A stretch of DNA of 64,000 nucleotides from Ilyobacter_A sp963675185 (GCA_963675185.2 CAXXOH010000003.1:682001-746000); one strand, 5' to 3'; counted from the first letter of the stretch, positions 34,735 through 44,792 are shown. Numbers and translations: made by a program. The notes: generated from the letters alone by a model not told the origin.

Positions 34735-36247
34735 AAAAAATATTGTACTTTTCTACTGTTTGTTTTACCCTTTTAAGGGTTCTGTCTCGTCCTATCACAG
34801 AGATTACATTGTAAAGGTCTGCTCCTCTAGCTTGGCCTGTCAAAACAACCCTCAGTGGCATCAGAACTTTTCCAGGCCCCTCACCAATCTCTTCCATAAC
34901 AGAGTTCAAAGTTTCTTTTGCTTCATCCTCAGTTATTTTTTCGGATAAAGCCTCTATTTTATTCTCAAATAATTTTATAGCTTTTTTTCCAACTTCATCT
35001 TCTATAGCCGAGAAGACCCTCTCAACAGACTTCCTCTCTTTTTTATTCATATCCTCAGTGGCTGCTGGAAGTTCGAAATCGTCTTTAAAGAATATTTCCG
35101 ACTGCCTAGGCAGGTCTCTCAAAGTAACTGCCGGTTCCCTCGCTATCTCCACTATCTTTTTAAAACTCTCGAACTCATCCTCTGATAACTCCTCAGATTT
35201 TAAGAATCCAGCTTCAACATAGTATGGCACTGACATTTTTGTCAACTCCACTATATCTTTTTGCCTCATATACATATTATTCAGCCATCCAAGCTTCTGA
35301 AGGTCAAAAACAGGCCCACCTAGGGAAACTTTCGTAATATCAAAAGTTTCAATAAACTCCTCTAAAGTGAATATTTCCCTTGCGTCACCTATAGAATACC
35401 CCATCAGTCCTAAGAAGTTTATCATAGCCTCTTTCAGATAACCTTCCTCCCTGTAGTAGTTAAGAGACACAGGATTTTTCCTCTTTGATATCTTTGTTTT
35501 ATCGCTGTTTCTTAGAAGCGGCATATGTATAAATTCTGGCTCATCCCAGCCAAAAGCTCTGTAAAGCTGTATGTGCTTTGGAGTAGAGGCTATCCACTCT
35601 TCAGCCCTTATGACATGTGTTACTCCCATCAGGTAATCATCCACTACGTTTGCAAGGTGATATGTAGGAAATCCGTCAGCTTTCAATAGGATTTGGTCGT
35701 CTATCTTGTTGTTCTCGAACCTAACTTCTCCCCTTAAGACGTCCCTTATCACTGTTTCACCGTCATAAGGCATTTTAAGCCTTATAACATAAGGAACACC
35801 CGCATCAAGATTAGCTTGTATCTCTTCCGGAGAAAGCGCCCTGCAATGTCCGTCATATCCTGGGGCTTTTTTCATGGCTTTTTGTCTTTCCCTCAATTTG
35901 TCAAGCCTCTCCACAGTACAGAAACAGTAGTAAGCATGACCTGTTTCCACCAGCTTTCTTGCGTATTCTCCGTAAATGTGGAATCTCTCAGACTGTCTGT
36001 AAGGTCCGTAGTCTCCACCGATATCCGGCCCTTCATCATAGTCTAGCCCCAGCCATCTTAGAGTGTCAAAAATTTGCTGTTCTGATTCTTTTGTCGACCT
36101 GGTTTGGTCGGTGTCTTCTATTCTCAAAAAGAAATCTCCACCATTTTTTTTCGCAAAAGCAAGGTTAAACAAAGCAATGTAAGCCGTCCCAACATGTGGA
36201 TCTCCTGTCGGAGAAGGGGCTATTCTAGTTCTCACTCTCTTTTTCAT
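34733..36247 (-). CDS. gltX: Glutamate--tRNA ligase
   Basis: 504 residues, class I synthetase. The HIGH region is APSPTGDPHVGTAY and the KMSKS counterpart is KISKRKNPVS. CYCFCTVERL carries part of the zinc-binding knuckle of bacterial GluRS. No second gltX is seen in the window, so I cannot tell whether it also charges tRNA-Gln. Confidence 0.97.
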   Translation of the reverse strand: MKKRVRTRIAPSPTGDPHVGTAYIALFNLAFAKKNGGDFFLRIEDTDQTRSTKESEQQIFDTLRWLGLDYDEGPDIGGDYGPYRQSERFHIYGEYARKLVETGHAYYCFCTVERLDKLRERQKAMKKAPGYDGHCRALSPEEIQANLDAGVPYVIRLKMPYDGETVIRDVLRGEVRFENNKIDDQILLKADGFPTYHLANVVDDYLMGVTHVIRAEEWIASTPKHIQLYRAFGWDEPEFIHMPLLRNSDKTKISKRKNPVSLNYYREEGYLKEAMINFLGLMGYSIGDAREIFTLEEFIETFDITKVSLGGPVFDLQKLGWLNNMYMRQKDIVELTKMSVPYYVEAGFLKSEELSEDEFESFKKIVEIAREPAVTLRDLPRQSEIFFKDDFELPAATEDMNKKERKSVERVFSAIEDEVGKKAIKLFENKIEALSEKITEDEAKETLNSVMEEIGEGPGKVLMPLRVVLTGQARGADLYNVISVIGRDRTLKRVKQTVEKYNIF

Positions 36248-36257
36248 GTTTCCTCCT

Positions 36258-36827
36258 CTATCTAATTAATATCTTATCATCCTTAAATACAATTCTTGTT
36301 AATTTTAAACCTATATCGAGTTCATCTATTTTGAAAAAAGGATTTAGCTTTTCTTTAAAGTTATTTATTATGAGCTTCGGTACTCTGAATATCCCGACTT
36401 TAGCCTTTCTAATATCGTAATATACATTGTTTCCGTTTATGCTAAACACTCCTTCTAACGCCACATCAAAGGTCCCGCCAAGCACATCGACCTCACCCTT
36501 TGCCACCAGGCTGTCCTCAGTGACAGTTATTGCTATTGTTCTTATATCTTTGTTTTTTTTCAAAAATGCATCCTCAAGGTCAGAAATCAGCATTACCACT
36601 TCATCCTTACCCTCATAGTTGCTTTTTACGTATATCGAGTCCAATCTCACACGGTTGTAGACAAGCCCTTTTACAAGTACCCCTTCTCCTCTAGGAGAAA
36701 TGCTTTCCAGACTCTCAACGTCTTCATTCGAAACAAGCTTATTGTGATAGTATTCTACCAGCTCACCCTCAGCAAAGCAAAAATTTATAGCCATCAAAAA
36801 GATAAGCAGTGTAAATAGTTTTTTCAT
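36258..36827 (-). CDS. Exported DUF2993-like (LmeA-type) protein
   Basis: 189 residues with a signal peptide (ends NFCFAEGEL). The body is strand-rich with repeated patterns (VLVKGLVYNRVRLDSIYV, VAKGEVDVLGGTFDVALEG) and ends IVFKDDKILI, a layout like DUF2993 lipid-binding proteins. The family match is by eye. The gene is 10 bp upstream of gltX and is probably co-transcribed with it. Confidence 0.6.
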   Translation of the reverse strand: MKKLFTLLIFLMAINFCFAEGELVEYYHNKLVSNEDVESLESISPRGEGVLVKGLVYNRVRLDSIYVKSNYEGKDEVVMLISDLEDAFLKKNKDIRTIAITVTEDSLVAKGEVDVLGGTFDVALEGVFSINGNNVYYDIRKAKVGIFRVPKLIINNFKEKLNPFFKIDELDIGLKLTRIVFKDDKILIR

Positions 36828-36908
36828 AGTCCAACGACCTCCTCTAAATTTATTGATTCATAACATTAGACTACAAAAAACACTTAGTTTTCCATAATTT
36901 TTATTCTT

Positions 36909-38007
36909 TTATTGTTTCATCCACTTCAAATAAGCATTTATAAATGGGTCTATATTACCATCCATAACCGAATCCACGCTCCCAACCTCAATATTTGTTC
37001 TGTGATCCTTCACCATTGTATAAGGCTGGAAAACATAGGAACGTATCTGATTACCCCATGATATTTCTGACTGCTCACCCTGTATTTTTTTCAGTTCTTC
37101 CTCTTTTTTCTTAAGCTCAAGCTCGAATAGTTTAGATCTTAAGATTTTCATTGCTGTATCCCTGTTTTTCAGCTGGGATCTTTCTTTTTGACAGGTGACC
37201 ACTATACCTGTAGGTGTGTGGGTTATTCTAACAGCAGAATCCGTCATGTTAACGTGCTGCCCTCCAGCTCCACTGGCCCTGTAGGTATCTATCTTTAAAT
37301 CGTTTGGATTTATATCTATTTCTATCGTGTTATCGACCTCTGGTACTACGTCTACTGAAGCAAATGAGGTATGCCTTCTCTTGTTGGAATCAAACGGAGA
37401 TATCCTCACCAATCTATGGATTCCCTTCTCACTTTTGAGATACCCGTAAGACTGCTTACCTTCCACTAAAAAAGTCACAGACTTTATCCCGGCTTCATCT
37501 CCGGCTAAACTGTCTAAAACCTCTATTTTATACTCCTTAACATTGCACCACCTGGTGTACATTCTAAAAAGCATCTCTGCCCAATCACAAGCCTCCGTTC
37601 CTCCGGCCCCGGAGTGAACTGTAACTATAGCATTATTGTTGTCATACTCACCGTCTAAGAGTAGTTTTGTATTGAAGGAATCAATGTCTTTCTTAAACTT
37701 TGCAAATTTCTCCTCAAGTTCAATTTTAAAATCATCTTCTCCGGCTTCTACAAACTCCACCAGCATTTCTAGATCCTCATCTAGCAACTCCAATTTTTTA
37801 TATTCACCTACTACATCCTTTAAGTCATTCATCTCTTTTATGGTATTCTGGCTTTCTTTTTTATCATTCCAGAATCCTTCTTCCATGGTTTTAGCTTCTA
37901 GAGACTTTATTGCCTCCTCTTTAGCATCCAGGTCAAAGATGCCCCCTGATCTCAGCCAGTTTCTCTTTTAAGGCTTTTAGTTCTCTCTTTATATCCAAAA
38001 TTTCCAT
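36909..38007 (-). CDS. prfB: Peptide chain release factor 2 with programmed +1 frameshift
   Basis: Frame 0 begins at ATG 38007 (MEILDIKRELKALKEKL) and meets TGA at 37935-37933 after 24 codons. The site AGGGGGCATCTTTGAC is the classical RF2 recoding signal: an internal Shine-Dalgarno, then CTT TGA C. A +1 shift gives about 365 residues in all. The GGQ motif is SGAGGQHVNMTDSAV and recognises the peptidyl-transferase centre. RF2 reads UGA and UAA and autoregulates through this shift. Annotating only 36909-37886 would lose the N-terminus. Confidence 0.95.
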
Positions 38008-38014
38008 GTGATTA

Positions 38015-39160
38015 TCACCTTTCCACTACCTCTATTTTATTCTTATAGAACCTCACAAGTTCATTCCCAAAATTCAAACTGCTCAAGTCCACTTTCTTGT
38101 ACTTGGGATTCTCATATTTACCATTTTTTATGGCAAAGGCCAAGTCTGCACTATCTGTCAATGCAAAAATATTGTCTTCCAGCTTTAAAAAGTATTTCTT
38201 CACTCCGATAATAGGAAGTTCTACAAAGCTGTACCCATCTTTTGAAGAAATCTCAAGGTTCCTATAGAAAAACAACGAAGAATAGAGTTCTTTTAATACT
38301 TCCTTTAGCATCGCTACCCCTTTTGTATACACTAGGAGGTAGGTCCCACCATCAAAACTAACCCAGTAGCTAGCCACCGGTTTCAGTTCCTGCAGTTTCG
38401 TTTTTAAAAATTCAGGCTCTACCTCTAGACCAGCCAGCCCTCCAAATAAAACTTTTTTCAAGAGTTCATACCCGGCCATACTCTCGACTTTTGCACGTTT
38501 TGGTATGTATCCTGAGAGGTCTATTTCCTCTTTAAGCGTTTCTTTTTTCTTCAAATAGTAGTAAGTCCTCTTCTCATCTCTGGTCTTAAATAAAGACCTC
38601 CTGTAGTACTCTTTTCCGTAAAACTCACCAACTATATTTTCATATGTAAAGTATTCGTACTCTCCCTTTTCAGGCGGTTCCAGATTCCAGTTTTTATCAA
38701 AGCTTCCCACCTGGCTCAAAAAATTTCCAAAATCATTGCTTACTATGAGTCTTCCTCCGCCCATTAATATGAATCCTTTCCCAAGGTCATACCACATGGC
38801 GTACTCTTTACCATCTATTTGCAAGGCGTCTTTTTTTAAATTTTCTCCTGAAAAATGCGGCATGTTCCCATTTAGGTAAATTACCAGATAATTTTCTCCG
38901 GAGTCGAATACTCCAAAAACAACATCTTTGCCTTCACTTATCCTAAAAAAATCTACCCCAAAATCTTTAGTATAGTTTTTTACTATCTCGGTGAGAGGTT
39001 TTGTGTACTCGCTGCCTTGAAAAAAATCTGTATTCTTCACCCCAGCATAATAAGCCAACCCGTTTGCAGGGCTTAAGGGTAGAGAGAAAACTCCGCTATG
39101 CCAGCAAAAAAACATTAGACAGAAAAAAACTTTTAATCTGAGGACATATTTTTGTACCAT
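38015..39160 (-). CDS. Unrecognised exported protein
   Basis: 381 residues with an N-terminal signal (KVFFCLMFFCWHSGVFSLPL). The rest is mixed alpha/beta without clear motifs, and Tyr/Phe rich. Phrases such as VSNDFGNFLSQVGSF and FALTDSADLAFAIKNGKY suggest a DUF3352-like layout, but I cannot confirm it. It ends 7 bp before prfB and may be co-transcribed with it. Confidence 0.7.
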   Translation of the reverse strand: MVQKYVLRLKVFFCLMFFCWHSGVFSLPLSPANGLAYYAGVKNTDFFQGSEYTKPLTEIVKNYTKDFGVDFFRISEGKDVVFGVFDSGENYLVIYLNGNMPHFSGENLKKDALQIDGKEYAMWYDLGKGFILMGGGRLIVSNDFGNFLSQVGSFDKNWNLEPPEKGEYEYFTYENIVGEFYGKEYYRRSLFKTRDEKRTYYYLKKKETLKEEIDLSGYIPKRAKVESMAGYELLKKVLFGGLAGLEVEPEFLKTKLQELKPVASYWVSFDGGTYLLVYTKGVAMLKEVLKELYSSLFFYRNLEISSKDGYSFVELPIIGVKKYFLKLEDNIFALTDSADLAFAIKNGKYENPKYKKVDLSSLNFGNELVRFYKNKIEVVER

Positions 39161-39260
39161 TCCACCACCCCAAGATAAAAGTCTCTAAAAATTTACAAAG
39201 AAAATTATAACACAGCTACATATTTTTTTCAATAATATTTCCCCAGGCGATACAGAGTTT

Positions 39261-39626
39261 TTACGGCTTTTCAACTACAACAGTGGCAACAGCGTATTCC
39301 CGAGTGTGTGATATACTTAGGTGAAATTTGCTACTGCCATATTTTTCATGCAACTGTCCTTTTAAAAAAAATATTGGTCTGCCAGATTCATCATTTATTA
39401 TTTCTATATCCGTTAAGTTAAACCCCCTGACACCTGTACCAATGGCTTTTGAAAACGCCTCTTTTGCTGCAAATCTGCCTGCGTATGAGGGGTACTTGTC
39501 CCTTTTGCGCTCTATGTAATTTATCTCATTCTCTGTAAACACCCTTTTTTTAAAATTTTCACTTTTTTCTATAGCTTTTTTTATCCTGCTTACTTCTATA
39601 ATGTCATTTCCTATACCAGTAATCAT
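39261..39626 (-). CDS. acpS: Holo-[acyl-carrier-protein] synthase
   Basis: 121 residues with the AcpS motifs GIGNDIIEVSRI and RFAAKEAFSKAIGTG, and LSISHTREYAVATVVVE at the C-terminus. It transfers 4'-phosphopantetheine from CoA to ACP. It begins 2 bp after the methyltransferase stop. Confidence 0.96.
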   Translation of the reverse strand: MITGIGNDIIEVSRIKKAIEKSENFKKRVFTENEINYIERKRDKYPSYAGRFAAKEAFSKAIGTGVRGFNLTDIEIINDESGRPIFFLKGQLHEKYGSSKFHLSISHTREYAVATVVVEKP

Positions 39627-39628
39627 AA

Positions 39629-40429
39629 CTACCCCTTTTTAGCATAAAGGCTTATTTTCACATCCACAGTGAGCCCTTCTAAAACGTCTAATTTTTCTAA
39701 GTTCGCCACTCTTTCCTTTTTTGCTTTGTAGTAGTAAGGGGTCATTCTGACAAGGTTCATGATTTCTTGCTTACTTTCCAGATTTATCTTATATGCAAGT
39801 TCCTCTGCTCCAATCAGGTCAAACTGTTCCCCTGTTTCTGCCTCAAGGTCTACCTCGTCCACCCAAACATCATCGTACAGAAGTTCTCTCAATTCCAAAA
39901 GGTGGTGCTTGCCGCTGCTTACTACCAAAAGTTGTCCTCCATCCTTTAGCACCCTACTGTACTCTTTGCTGAATATCTTGCTAAACATGCACAGCACGGA
40001 TTCAAAGCTCCCGGATTCAAACGGAAGATTAACCCCGGTCCCCACCAAAAACTGTACTTTTTTATTTTTTTTAGCAGCTATCTTTATTGCTTCTTTGCTT
40101 ATATCCACTCCGAATATCTCAGCATTTGTAGCATTCTGCAACCTATTTGTATAGTAACCTTCACCGCATCCTACGTCCAAGATGCTTGCTCTACCCTCTA
40201 GACTAGAGTTTACCTTTTCTGATATATTTTCATAAAACCCGGAATTTAGAAAATTTTGCCTGGCTTTAACCATCTCCTTGTCATCTCCTGGGTTCTTGCT
40301 GTTCTTTTTTACAAGCAGGTTTACATAACCCTGTTTTGCCACGTCGAATACGTGTCCCCTGATACATCTATATGTTTTATCGGCTTTTTCCAATTTTTCT
40401 CCGCAAACCGGACAGATTATCTCTATCAA
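39629..40429 (-). CDS. RlmA-like 23S rRNA (guanine-N1) methyltransferase
   Basis: 266 residues. The N-terminal zinc finger has CPVCGEKL and CIRGHVFDVAKQGYVNLL, typical of RlmA. The SAM-binding motif is ILDVGCGEGYYT, with FGVDISKEAIK next. The start is TTG behind AGGAGGGG. RlmA methylates G745 or G748 of 23S rRNA. Confidence 0.88.
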   Translation of the reverse strand: MIEIICPVCGEKLEKADKTYRCIRGHVFDVAKQGYVNLLVKKNSKNPGDDKEMVKARQNFLNSGFYENISEKVNSSLEGRASILDVGCGEGYYTNRLQNATNAEIFGVDISKEAIKIAAKKNKKVQFLVGTGVNLPFESGSFESVLCMFSKIFSKEYSRVLKDGGQLLVVSSGKHHLLELRELLYDDVWVDEVDLEAETGEQFDLIGAEELAYKINLESKQEIMNLVRMTPYYYKAKKERVANLEKLDVLEGLTVDVKISLYAKKG

Positions 40430-40467
40430 TTTCCCCTCCTAGTTGATAAACAGATTCCTTATCCTGT

Positions 40468-41226
40468 CTATCTAATTTTATATGCTCGTCTTGTATTTTC
40501 ATTAGTGACCCTAACAACTTCCTCCAAAGACACACCTTTTATGTCCGCGATCTCCTGAGCTACATATTTTACGTAACCGGGCTCATTTCTCTTACCTCTA
40601 AACGGAACTGGTGTTAAATAAGGAGAGTCGGTTTCTATTATAATCTTTTCAAGTGGTAGTTTATAAACAACCTCTTTAGTTTTTACATTATTTTTAAATG
40701 TCAAAACTCCGTTTATCCCGAAATAATACCTGTCCATCACTCTTTTAGCAGATTCGTAAGAACCAGGATAGCTGTGTATTATTCCCATGACATCCATATA
40801 CTCATCTAATATCTCAAGAGTGTCTGCCATAGCTTCTCTTGAGTGTATGACCACCGGCTTGCCAACCCTCCTAGCTATCTCCATCTGACTCCTGAAAAAC
40901 TCTTTCTGCACTTCTTTCGGGGAAGTCATCCAGTGGTAGTCCAGCCCTATCTCGCCTATGGCCACTACCCTTTCATCCCCAGCCAGCTCTTCCAGCTGTC
41001 TTTCCGTTTCCTCGTTGTATCCTTTTAAATCTGCTGGGTGAACCCCAACAGTTGCATATATGAAATCATATTTTTTAGCAAGCTCAAGGCTCTCTACAGA
41101 ACTGCATAGATCATATCCTATATTTACAGCAAATTCCAGCTCTTCGCCTATTCTTTTTATTACATCCTCCCTATCATCATCATACCTGTCGCTGTCTATG
41201 TGACAATGTGAGTCTATTAGCTTCAT
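40468..41226 (-). CDS. tatD: TatD-family metal-dependent DNase
   Basis: 252 residues. Metal ligands are visible in DSHCHIDSDRY, GEIGLDYH, VIHSREA, HSYPGS and ETDSPYLTP. TatD/YcfH proteins are two-metal 3'-5' exonucleases. The ATG at 41226 follows GAGGTGG; a TTG just before it is less likely. Confidence 0.94.
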   Translation of the reverse strand: MKLIDSHCHIDSDRYDDDREDVIKRIGEELEFAVNIGYDLCSSVESLELAKKYDFIYATVGVHPADLKGYNEETERQLEELAGDERVVAIGEIGLDYHWMTSPKEVQKEFFRSQMEIARRVGKPVVIHSREAMADTLEILDEYMDVMGIIHSYPGSYESAKRVMDRYYFGINGVLTFKNNVKTKEVVYKLPLEKIIIETDSPYLTPVPFRGKRNEPGYVKYVAQEIADIKGVSLEEVVRVTNENTRRAYKIR

Positions 41227-41299
41227 CAAACCACCTCTTTTGACTTTATCGCCCTTTCATTATACTATAATTTGAATTTTTTAACAATAAACATAAAAA

Positions 41300-41317
41300 A
41301 AGGGCCTAAGCCCTTTT
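41300..41317 (-). terminator. Terminator of the STAS gene
   Basis: AAAAGGGC/GCCCTTTT stem followed by T7 on the minus strand. Confidence 0.75.
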
Positions 41318-41813
41318 ATTCTCCCAACTCTTTTTCCAATAATTCTACAACGTTTTTGAAAACCTCTTTATTTTCATCGCTTAAATCCATTAATGTTTTG
41401 TGAACTTCCAATATGTGCTGCGCTTTTTTCCTTTTGTCTTGGAAATCTTTTTTTTCAAGTTCTTCCATCTTTACCGCCGCCTCGTCTTCTACGCTGACAA
41501 CTTCAAGCAGCTTATATACCCCTGTGGACTTTAAACTCATCTGTATCATATTTGGTATTTTAATTGCAAATATTTTTTTATTCCAAAGTTTTTTCATATT
41601 TATTGCGGTTTTAGCTATTAGCCCAAGTATTGTACTATCCATATAGTTACATTCTTCAAAATCCATAATCAGGTCTACAGGTTCTCCCGCAAACACGTTG
41701 TCAAAATAATCGTCAAGGGTTTTGCTGTTTTTCATAGTTGAATTTCCAACAAATTTTACAAACCTTTTATCCTCGTAAGCCCCGACTAAGTATTTATCCT
41801 CTTTTATGTCCAT
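41316..41813 (-). CDS. STAS-domain protein with C-terminal helical extension
   Basis: 165 residues. Residues 1-110 form an anti-sigma-antagonist-like STAS domain with the phosphorylatable serine in NYMDSTILGLIAKT. A charged coiled-coil tail follows (ELEKKDFQDKRKKAQHI). No partner kinase or phosphatase is adjacent. The ATG at 41813 lies behind AAGGAGGGG. Confidence 0.82.
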   Translation of the reverse strand: MDIKEDKYLVGAYEDKRFVKFVGNSTMKNSKTLDDYFDNVFAGEPVDLIMDFEECNYMDSTILGLIAKTAINMKKLWNKKIFAIKIPNMIQMSLKSTGVYKLLEVVSVEDEAAVKMEELEKKDFQDKRKKAQHILEVHKTLMDLSDENKEVFKNVVELLEKELGE

Positions 41814-42073
41814 CAATACCCCTCCTTATAAACCTTTCACTTATAATATAACACATAAAATTAAAAAATAAAAGTTTATGCCTAATAAATATTTTACGAA
41901 TGGATAGAATCTATCCTAGGTATAAAAAAACCGAGATCCATTTTTGACCTTTCTAATAAAAAATAGTGATTTTACTCTATAATAATTTGAGATCCATTTT
42001 CTTTATTTGAGTTTTTTATTCAATCTTGTTCGTATTATTTTGGGCTGAAACAGATAGTTTCCATAATCCAATT

Positions 42074-42101
42074 AAAATAAGGAGCTTCCGCTCCCTATTT
42101 T
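42074..42101 (-). terminator. Terminator of hslO
   Basis: GGAGC/GCTCC stem within A/T-rich arms, T run on the minus strand. Confidence 0.7.
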
Positions 42102-42982
42102 AATACATCAGAAAAATCCTCTCTTCTAAACTCATATTTTGTCCTACAAAAATGACACTCGGTTTCTACCTTGCCCTCTCTTGAGAAGAGATCTTCTAGC
42201 TGCTCTTTCCCCAAAGTTATGAGCCCACGGTAGAACTTATCTTTGTTACAATTGCAACTATATTTAGGCTCTTTTTCGTCCAGAATTTTATAATCTTCTA
42301 CTAATTTTTCGTATGTTTCGTCTTCTATATCTTCGTAAAGGAGTTTTACTATCCTTTGTACGTCCATTCCCCCTTCAAGAAGCTCCGTAACAGGCCTAAT
42401 AGACTTTATCTTTTCCTCAAGCTTGTCTATAAACCAGTCCTCCGCATCAGGAAGTAGCTGAACCATATAACCGCCCGCAGCCTTAACACTTAAGTCATCA
42501 TTTATAGAAACTCCCAGGGCTATCACTGTAGGTATCTGCTCGGATGTATAGTAGTAATAAGCTAGATCCTCTGCTATTTCACCTGTCTGTAGCGTGGATA
42601 ATCCCACATAAGGCTCTTTAAGGCCCATGTCTTTTATTATCCTAAGAGCGCCCTTTCCAATAAGTGATGATACATCTGGATGTCCATTGGCCTTAGGCGC
42701 CGTGTCGGCTAAAGGATTAGAAAGGTACCCTTTTACATCTCCTTTAGGGTCTGCTGTAACTATAATTTGTGAAAGCGGTCCATCTGAATCTATCCTTATT
42801 GTAAGCAGGTCATTTCCCTTTAAGTCAGCTCCCATCATAAGGCTCACTGTCAAGAGCCTACCAAAAGCAGCTATGGCTGTAGGGCTGCATCCATGTATCT
42901 CCTGTGCTTTTTGAACTATATCTTTTGAGTCAACAACATAAAATCTTGCATTTTTACTTGTCCCTCTTATTAACTTTCCCAT
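42095..42982 (-). CDS. hslO: Redox-regulated chaperone Hsp33
   Basis: 295 residues. The C-terminal redox switch is intact, with CNC near residue 243 and CHFC near residue 277, binding zinc when reduced. The N-terminal part has GCSPTAIAAFGRLL and KANGHPDVSSLIGKG. Hsp33 is activated by oxidative unfolding, useful to an anaerobe exposed to oxygen. Confidence 0.96.
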   Translation of the reverse strand: MGKLIRGTSKNARFYVVDSKDIVQKAQEIHGCSPTAIAAFGRLLTVSLMMGADLKGNDLLTIRIDSDGPLSQIIVTADPKGDVKGYLSNPLADTAPKANGHPDVSSLIGKGALRIIKDMGLKEPYVGLSTLQTGEIAEDLAYYYYTSEQIPTVIALGVSINDDLSVKAAGGYMVQLLPDAEDWFIDKLEEKIKSIRPVTELLEGGMDVQRIVKLLYEDIEDETYEKLVEDYKILDEKEPKYSCNCNKDKFYRGLITLGKEQLEDLFSREGKVETECHFCRTKYEFRREDFSDVLK

Positions 42983-43017
42983 TTTACCTCCCAGTTTTTA
43001 TTTTTTTCATACTGTCT

Positions 43018-43046
43018 ATTTTAGCATAAATCCACTCTTAATACAA
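43018..43046 (-). promoter_or_regulatory. Predicted promoter of hslO
   Basis: TTGTAT (43046-43041), 17 bp, TAAAAT (43023-43018). The rest of the 43047-43356 spacer shows no convincing gene. Confidence 0.5.
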
Positions 43047-43339
43047 ACCGCTTTGATCCACTTATTCTCATGCCGTTTTCTTCTTAAAAGCCTATTATTT
43101 CAGGTGGTGCCGCCAATACAAGCAGGTCTCCTATGAAAGATACCATCATCAAGCTATACACGTGTACTTGTCAAAAATATAGCAATCCAAAATTCACTTA
43201 TAATACGAAGTGATGATATAGGCACCCTCTCCTACTTCAGAAGTTTCCCTATGTTTATGCCAGAGTACACAGTGAAACTCTTGAATTAGATATAACTTTA
43301 AGATAGACTTTTGCATCTTAGCTTAAAACTATCTAAAAA

Positions 43340-43361
43340 TAAGGGGCCTAGGCCCCTTATT
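43340..43361. terminator. Hairpin terminator after the 78-residue gene
   Basis: AAGGGGCC/GGCCCCTT perfect stem overlapping the stop of the minus-strand gene. Confidence 0.8.
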
Positions 43362-43593
43362 GAAATTCGAAGTTTATATATGGAAGTTCTGTTTCCAAGG
43401 AATTATATAGGTTTATTCCCGTAAGGTCAAAATATACCGCATGTACCCTTCCTAAGAACAGATGCACTTTTGTCTCGTCAACTGTATCTAGCTTTATCTT
43501 AGCCTTCTCTTCATCAGAATATAGAACTTCTACTTCAAAATTCTCTTTTTCAAGTTCCGCTTTTATAACCTGCAGTTTTTCTTTACCAGTCAT
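43357..43593 (-). CDS. Small unrecognised cytoplasmic protein
   Basis: 78 residues, mixed alpha/beta, no signal or metal motif. It starts at an ATG behind GGAGG and has its own terminator, which supports a real gene. The IS30 copy begins 84 bp upstream of its start and may have separated it from its native promoter. Confidence 0.65.
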   Translation of the reverse strand: MTGKEKLQVIKAELEKENFEVEVLYSDEEKAKIKLDTVDETKVHLFLGRVHAVYFDLTGINLYNSLETELPYINFEFQ

Positions 43594-43676
43594 GTTTCCC
43601 TCCTATTTTCAAAAATCAGTTTATTGTACATATATAATAACATATATATATCATTTTAGAAATATTTGTATCTTGA

Positions 43677-44742
43677 ATTGTATAATTAATTGCAACAAAA
43701 AATGACCCATAGATATTTCCTTGGTATAATGTGAGTGCGAAAAAACATTTAAAGGAGATTTTCTATGAGTCATACATATTTTAGCATAAATGAAAGAGAA
43801 AAAATAGCGTTATCTTTAGCAAAAGGGATGAAACCCCTTCATATCGCAAAAATACTAGGCAGAAACAGATCCAGTATTGGAAGAGAAATCAAGCGGAATA
43901 GCATTGATGGCGAATACAGAGGGTTGAACGCTCAAGAGGCATACAATTCTAGAAAGTCTTCATGTGGATGTGGAGCCAAGGAGAAGCTTGAAGATGAAAA
44001 GATTGTCGACTATATTCAAATGAGACTTGAAGATGGTTGGACTCCCGAACAAATTGCTGGTAGAGCTAAAATTAAAGGTGTTGACTGTCCTTGTTTTAAG
44101 ACTATCTACAGAGGTATTAAAGAGGGGAAATTTAAGGGTACAGAAAAGGAACTCCTTCCGAGACAGGGTAAGAAAAAATCTAACGGCATTAAGGAAACAA
44201 GAGGAAGTATTCCAGATAAGAAAAACATATCAGAAAGGCCTAAAGAAGCAGATGAAAGAAGTGAAATAGGACATTTTGAGAGTGATACTGTAGTAAGTTC
44301 AGGAAAACAGGGAGCTATGATGACGTATGTTGATAGAAAGTCAGGATATGGACTTGTAGAGCTAATGGATAACAGAAAGGCTGCAACATTTAATCAAGTG
44401 ACTTTAGAGGCTTTTAAAGTGATACCGAGTAAGTTCATTAAAACTTTTACATCTGATAATGGGAAAGAATTTGCAGGATTTAAAGAGCTCGAAAAAGAAT
44501 TGAATGTTGAGTGTTATTTTGCAAACCCTTATCATTCTTGGGAAAGAGGATGTAATGAGAATTACAACGGATTACTCCGAAGATATTTTCCAAAGGGAAG
44601 CAATTTTTTTAAGTTAACAAAAGAAGAGGTAAGAAAAGTGATGGAAGCACTTAATCATAGACCGAGAAAACGTCTAGGTTGGAAAACACCCCATGAAGTA
44701 TTTTGGGGTGAAATCCAAGAGTGTTGCATTTAATTTGACAAT
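43677..44742 (+). mobile_element. IS30-family insertion sequence
   Basis: Terminal inverted repeats ATTGTATAATTAATTGCAAC at 43677 and ATTGTCAAATTAAATGCAAC (complement ending at 44742) match at 17 of 20. They bound a single transposase gene. No target duplication could be confirmed. The element lies just upstream of a tRNA-Ser terminator. Confidence 0.85.
43765..44733 (+). CDS. IS30-family transposase
   Basis: 322 residues and apparently intact. The N-terminal helix-turn-helix is HIAKILGRNRSSIGREIKRN. The DDE catalytic core is visible in GHFESDTVVS, TFTSDNGKEFAGF and WERGCNENYNGLLR, and the family ending is NHRPRKRLGWKTPHEVFW. AAAGGAG precedes the ATG, and a promoter-like GGTATAAT lies at about 43724-43731. 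Confidence 0.95.
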   Translation: MSHTYFSINEREKIALSLAKGMKPLHIAKILGRNRSSIGREIKRNSIDGEYRGLNAQEAYNSRKSSCGCGAKEKLEDEKIVDYIQMRLEDGWTPEQIAGRAKIKGVDCPCFKTIYRGIKEGKFKGTEKELLPRQGKKKSNGIKETRGSIPDKKNISERPKEADERSEIGHFESDTVVSSGKQGAMMTYVDRKSGYGLVELMDNRKAATFNQVTLEAFKVIPSKFIKTFTSDNGKEFAGFKELEKELNVECYFANPYHSWERGCNENYNGLLRRYFPKGSNFFKLTKEEVRKVMEALNHRPRKRLGWKTPHEVFWGEIQECCI

Positions 44743-44770
44743 CTAGGTATTAAAAAAATACTTGAAAAAC

Positions 44771-44792
44771 AAAAAACCAGACCTCAGTCTGG
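44771..44792 (-). terminator. Terminator of tRNA-Ser
   Basis: CCAGAC/GTCTGG stem followed by T6 on the minus strand. Confidence 0.8.

Noticed and set aside
41880..42060. Repeated GAGATCCATTTT phrase upstream of the STAS gene
   Set aside because: Two short imperfect copies only; no structure or promoter logic could be supported.
43670..44750. Target duplication around the IS30 copy
   Set aside because: Bases outside the inverted repeats (GA on the left, CT on the right) do not match; no duplication can be claimed.
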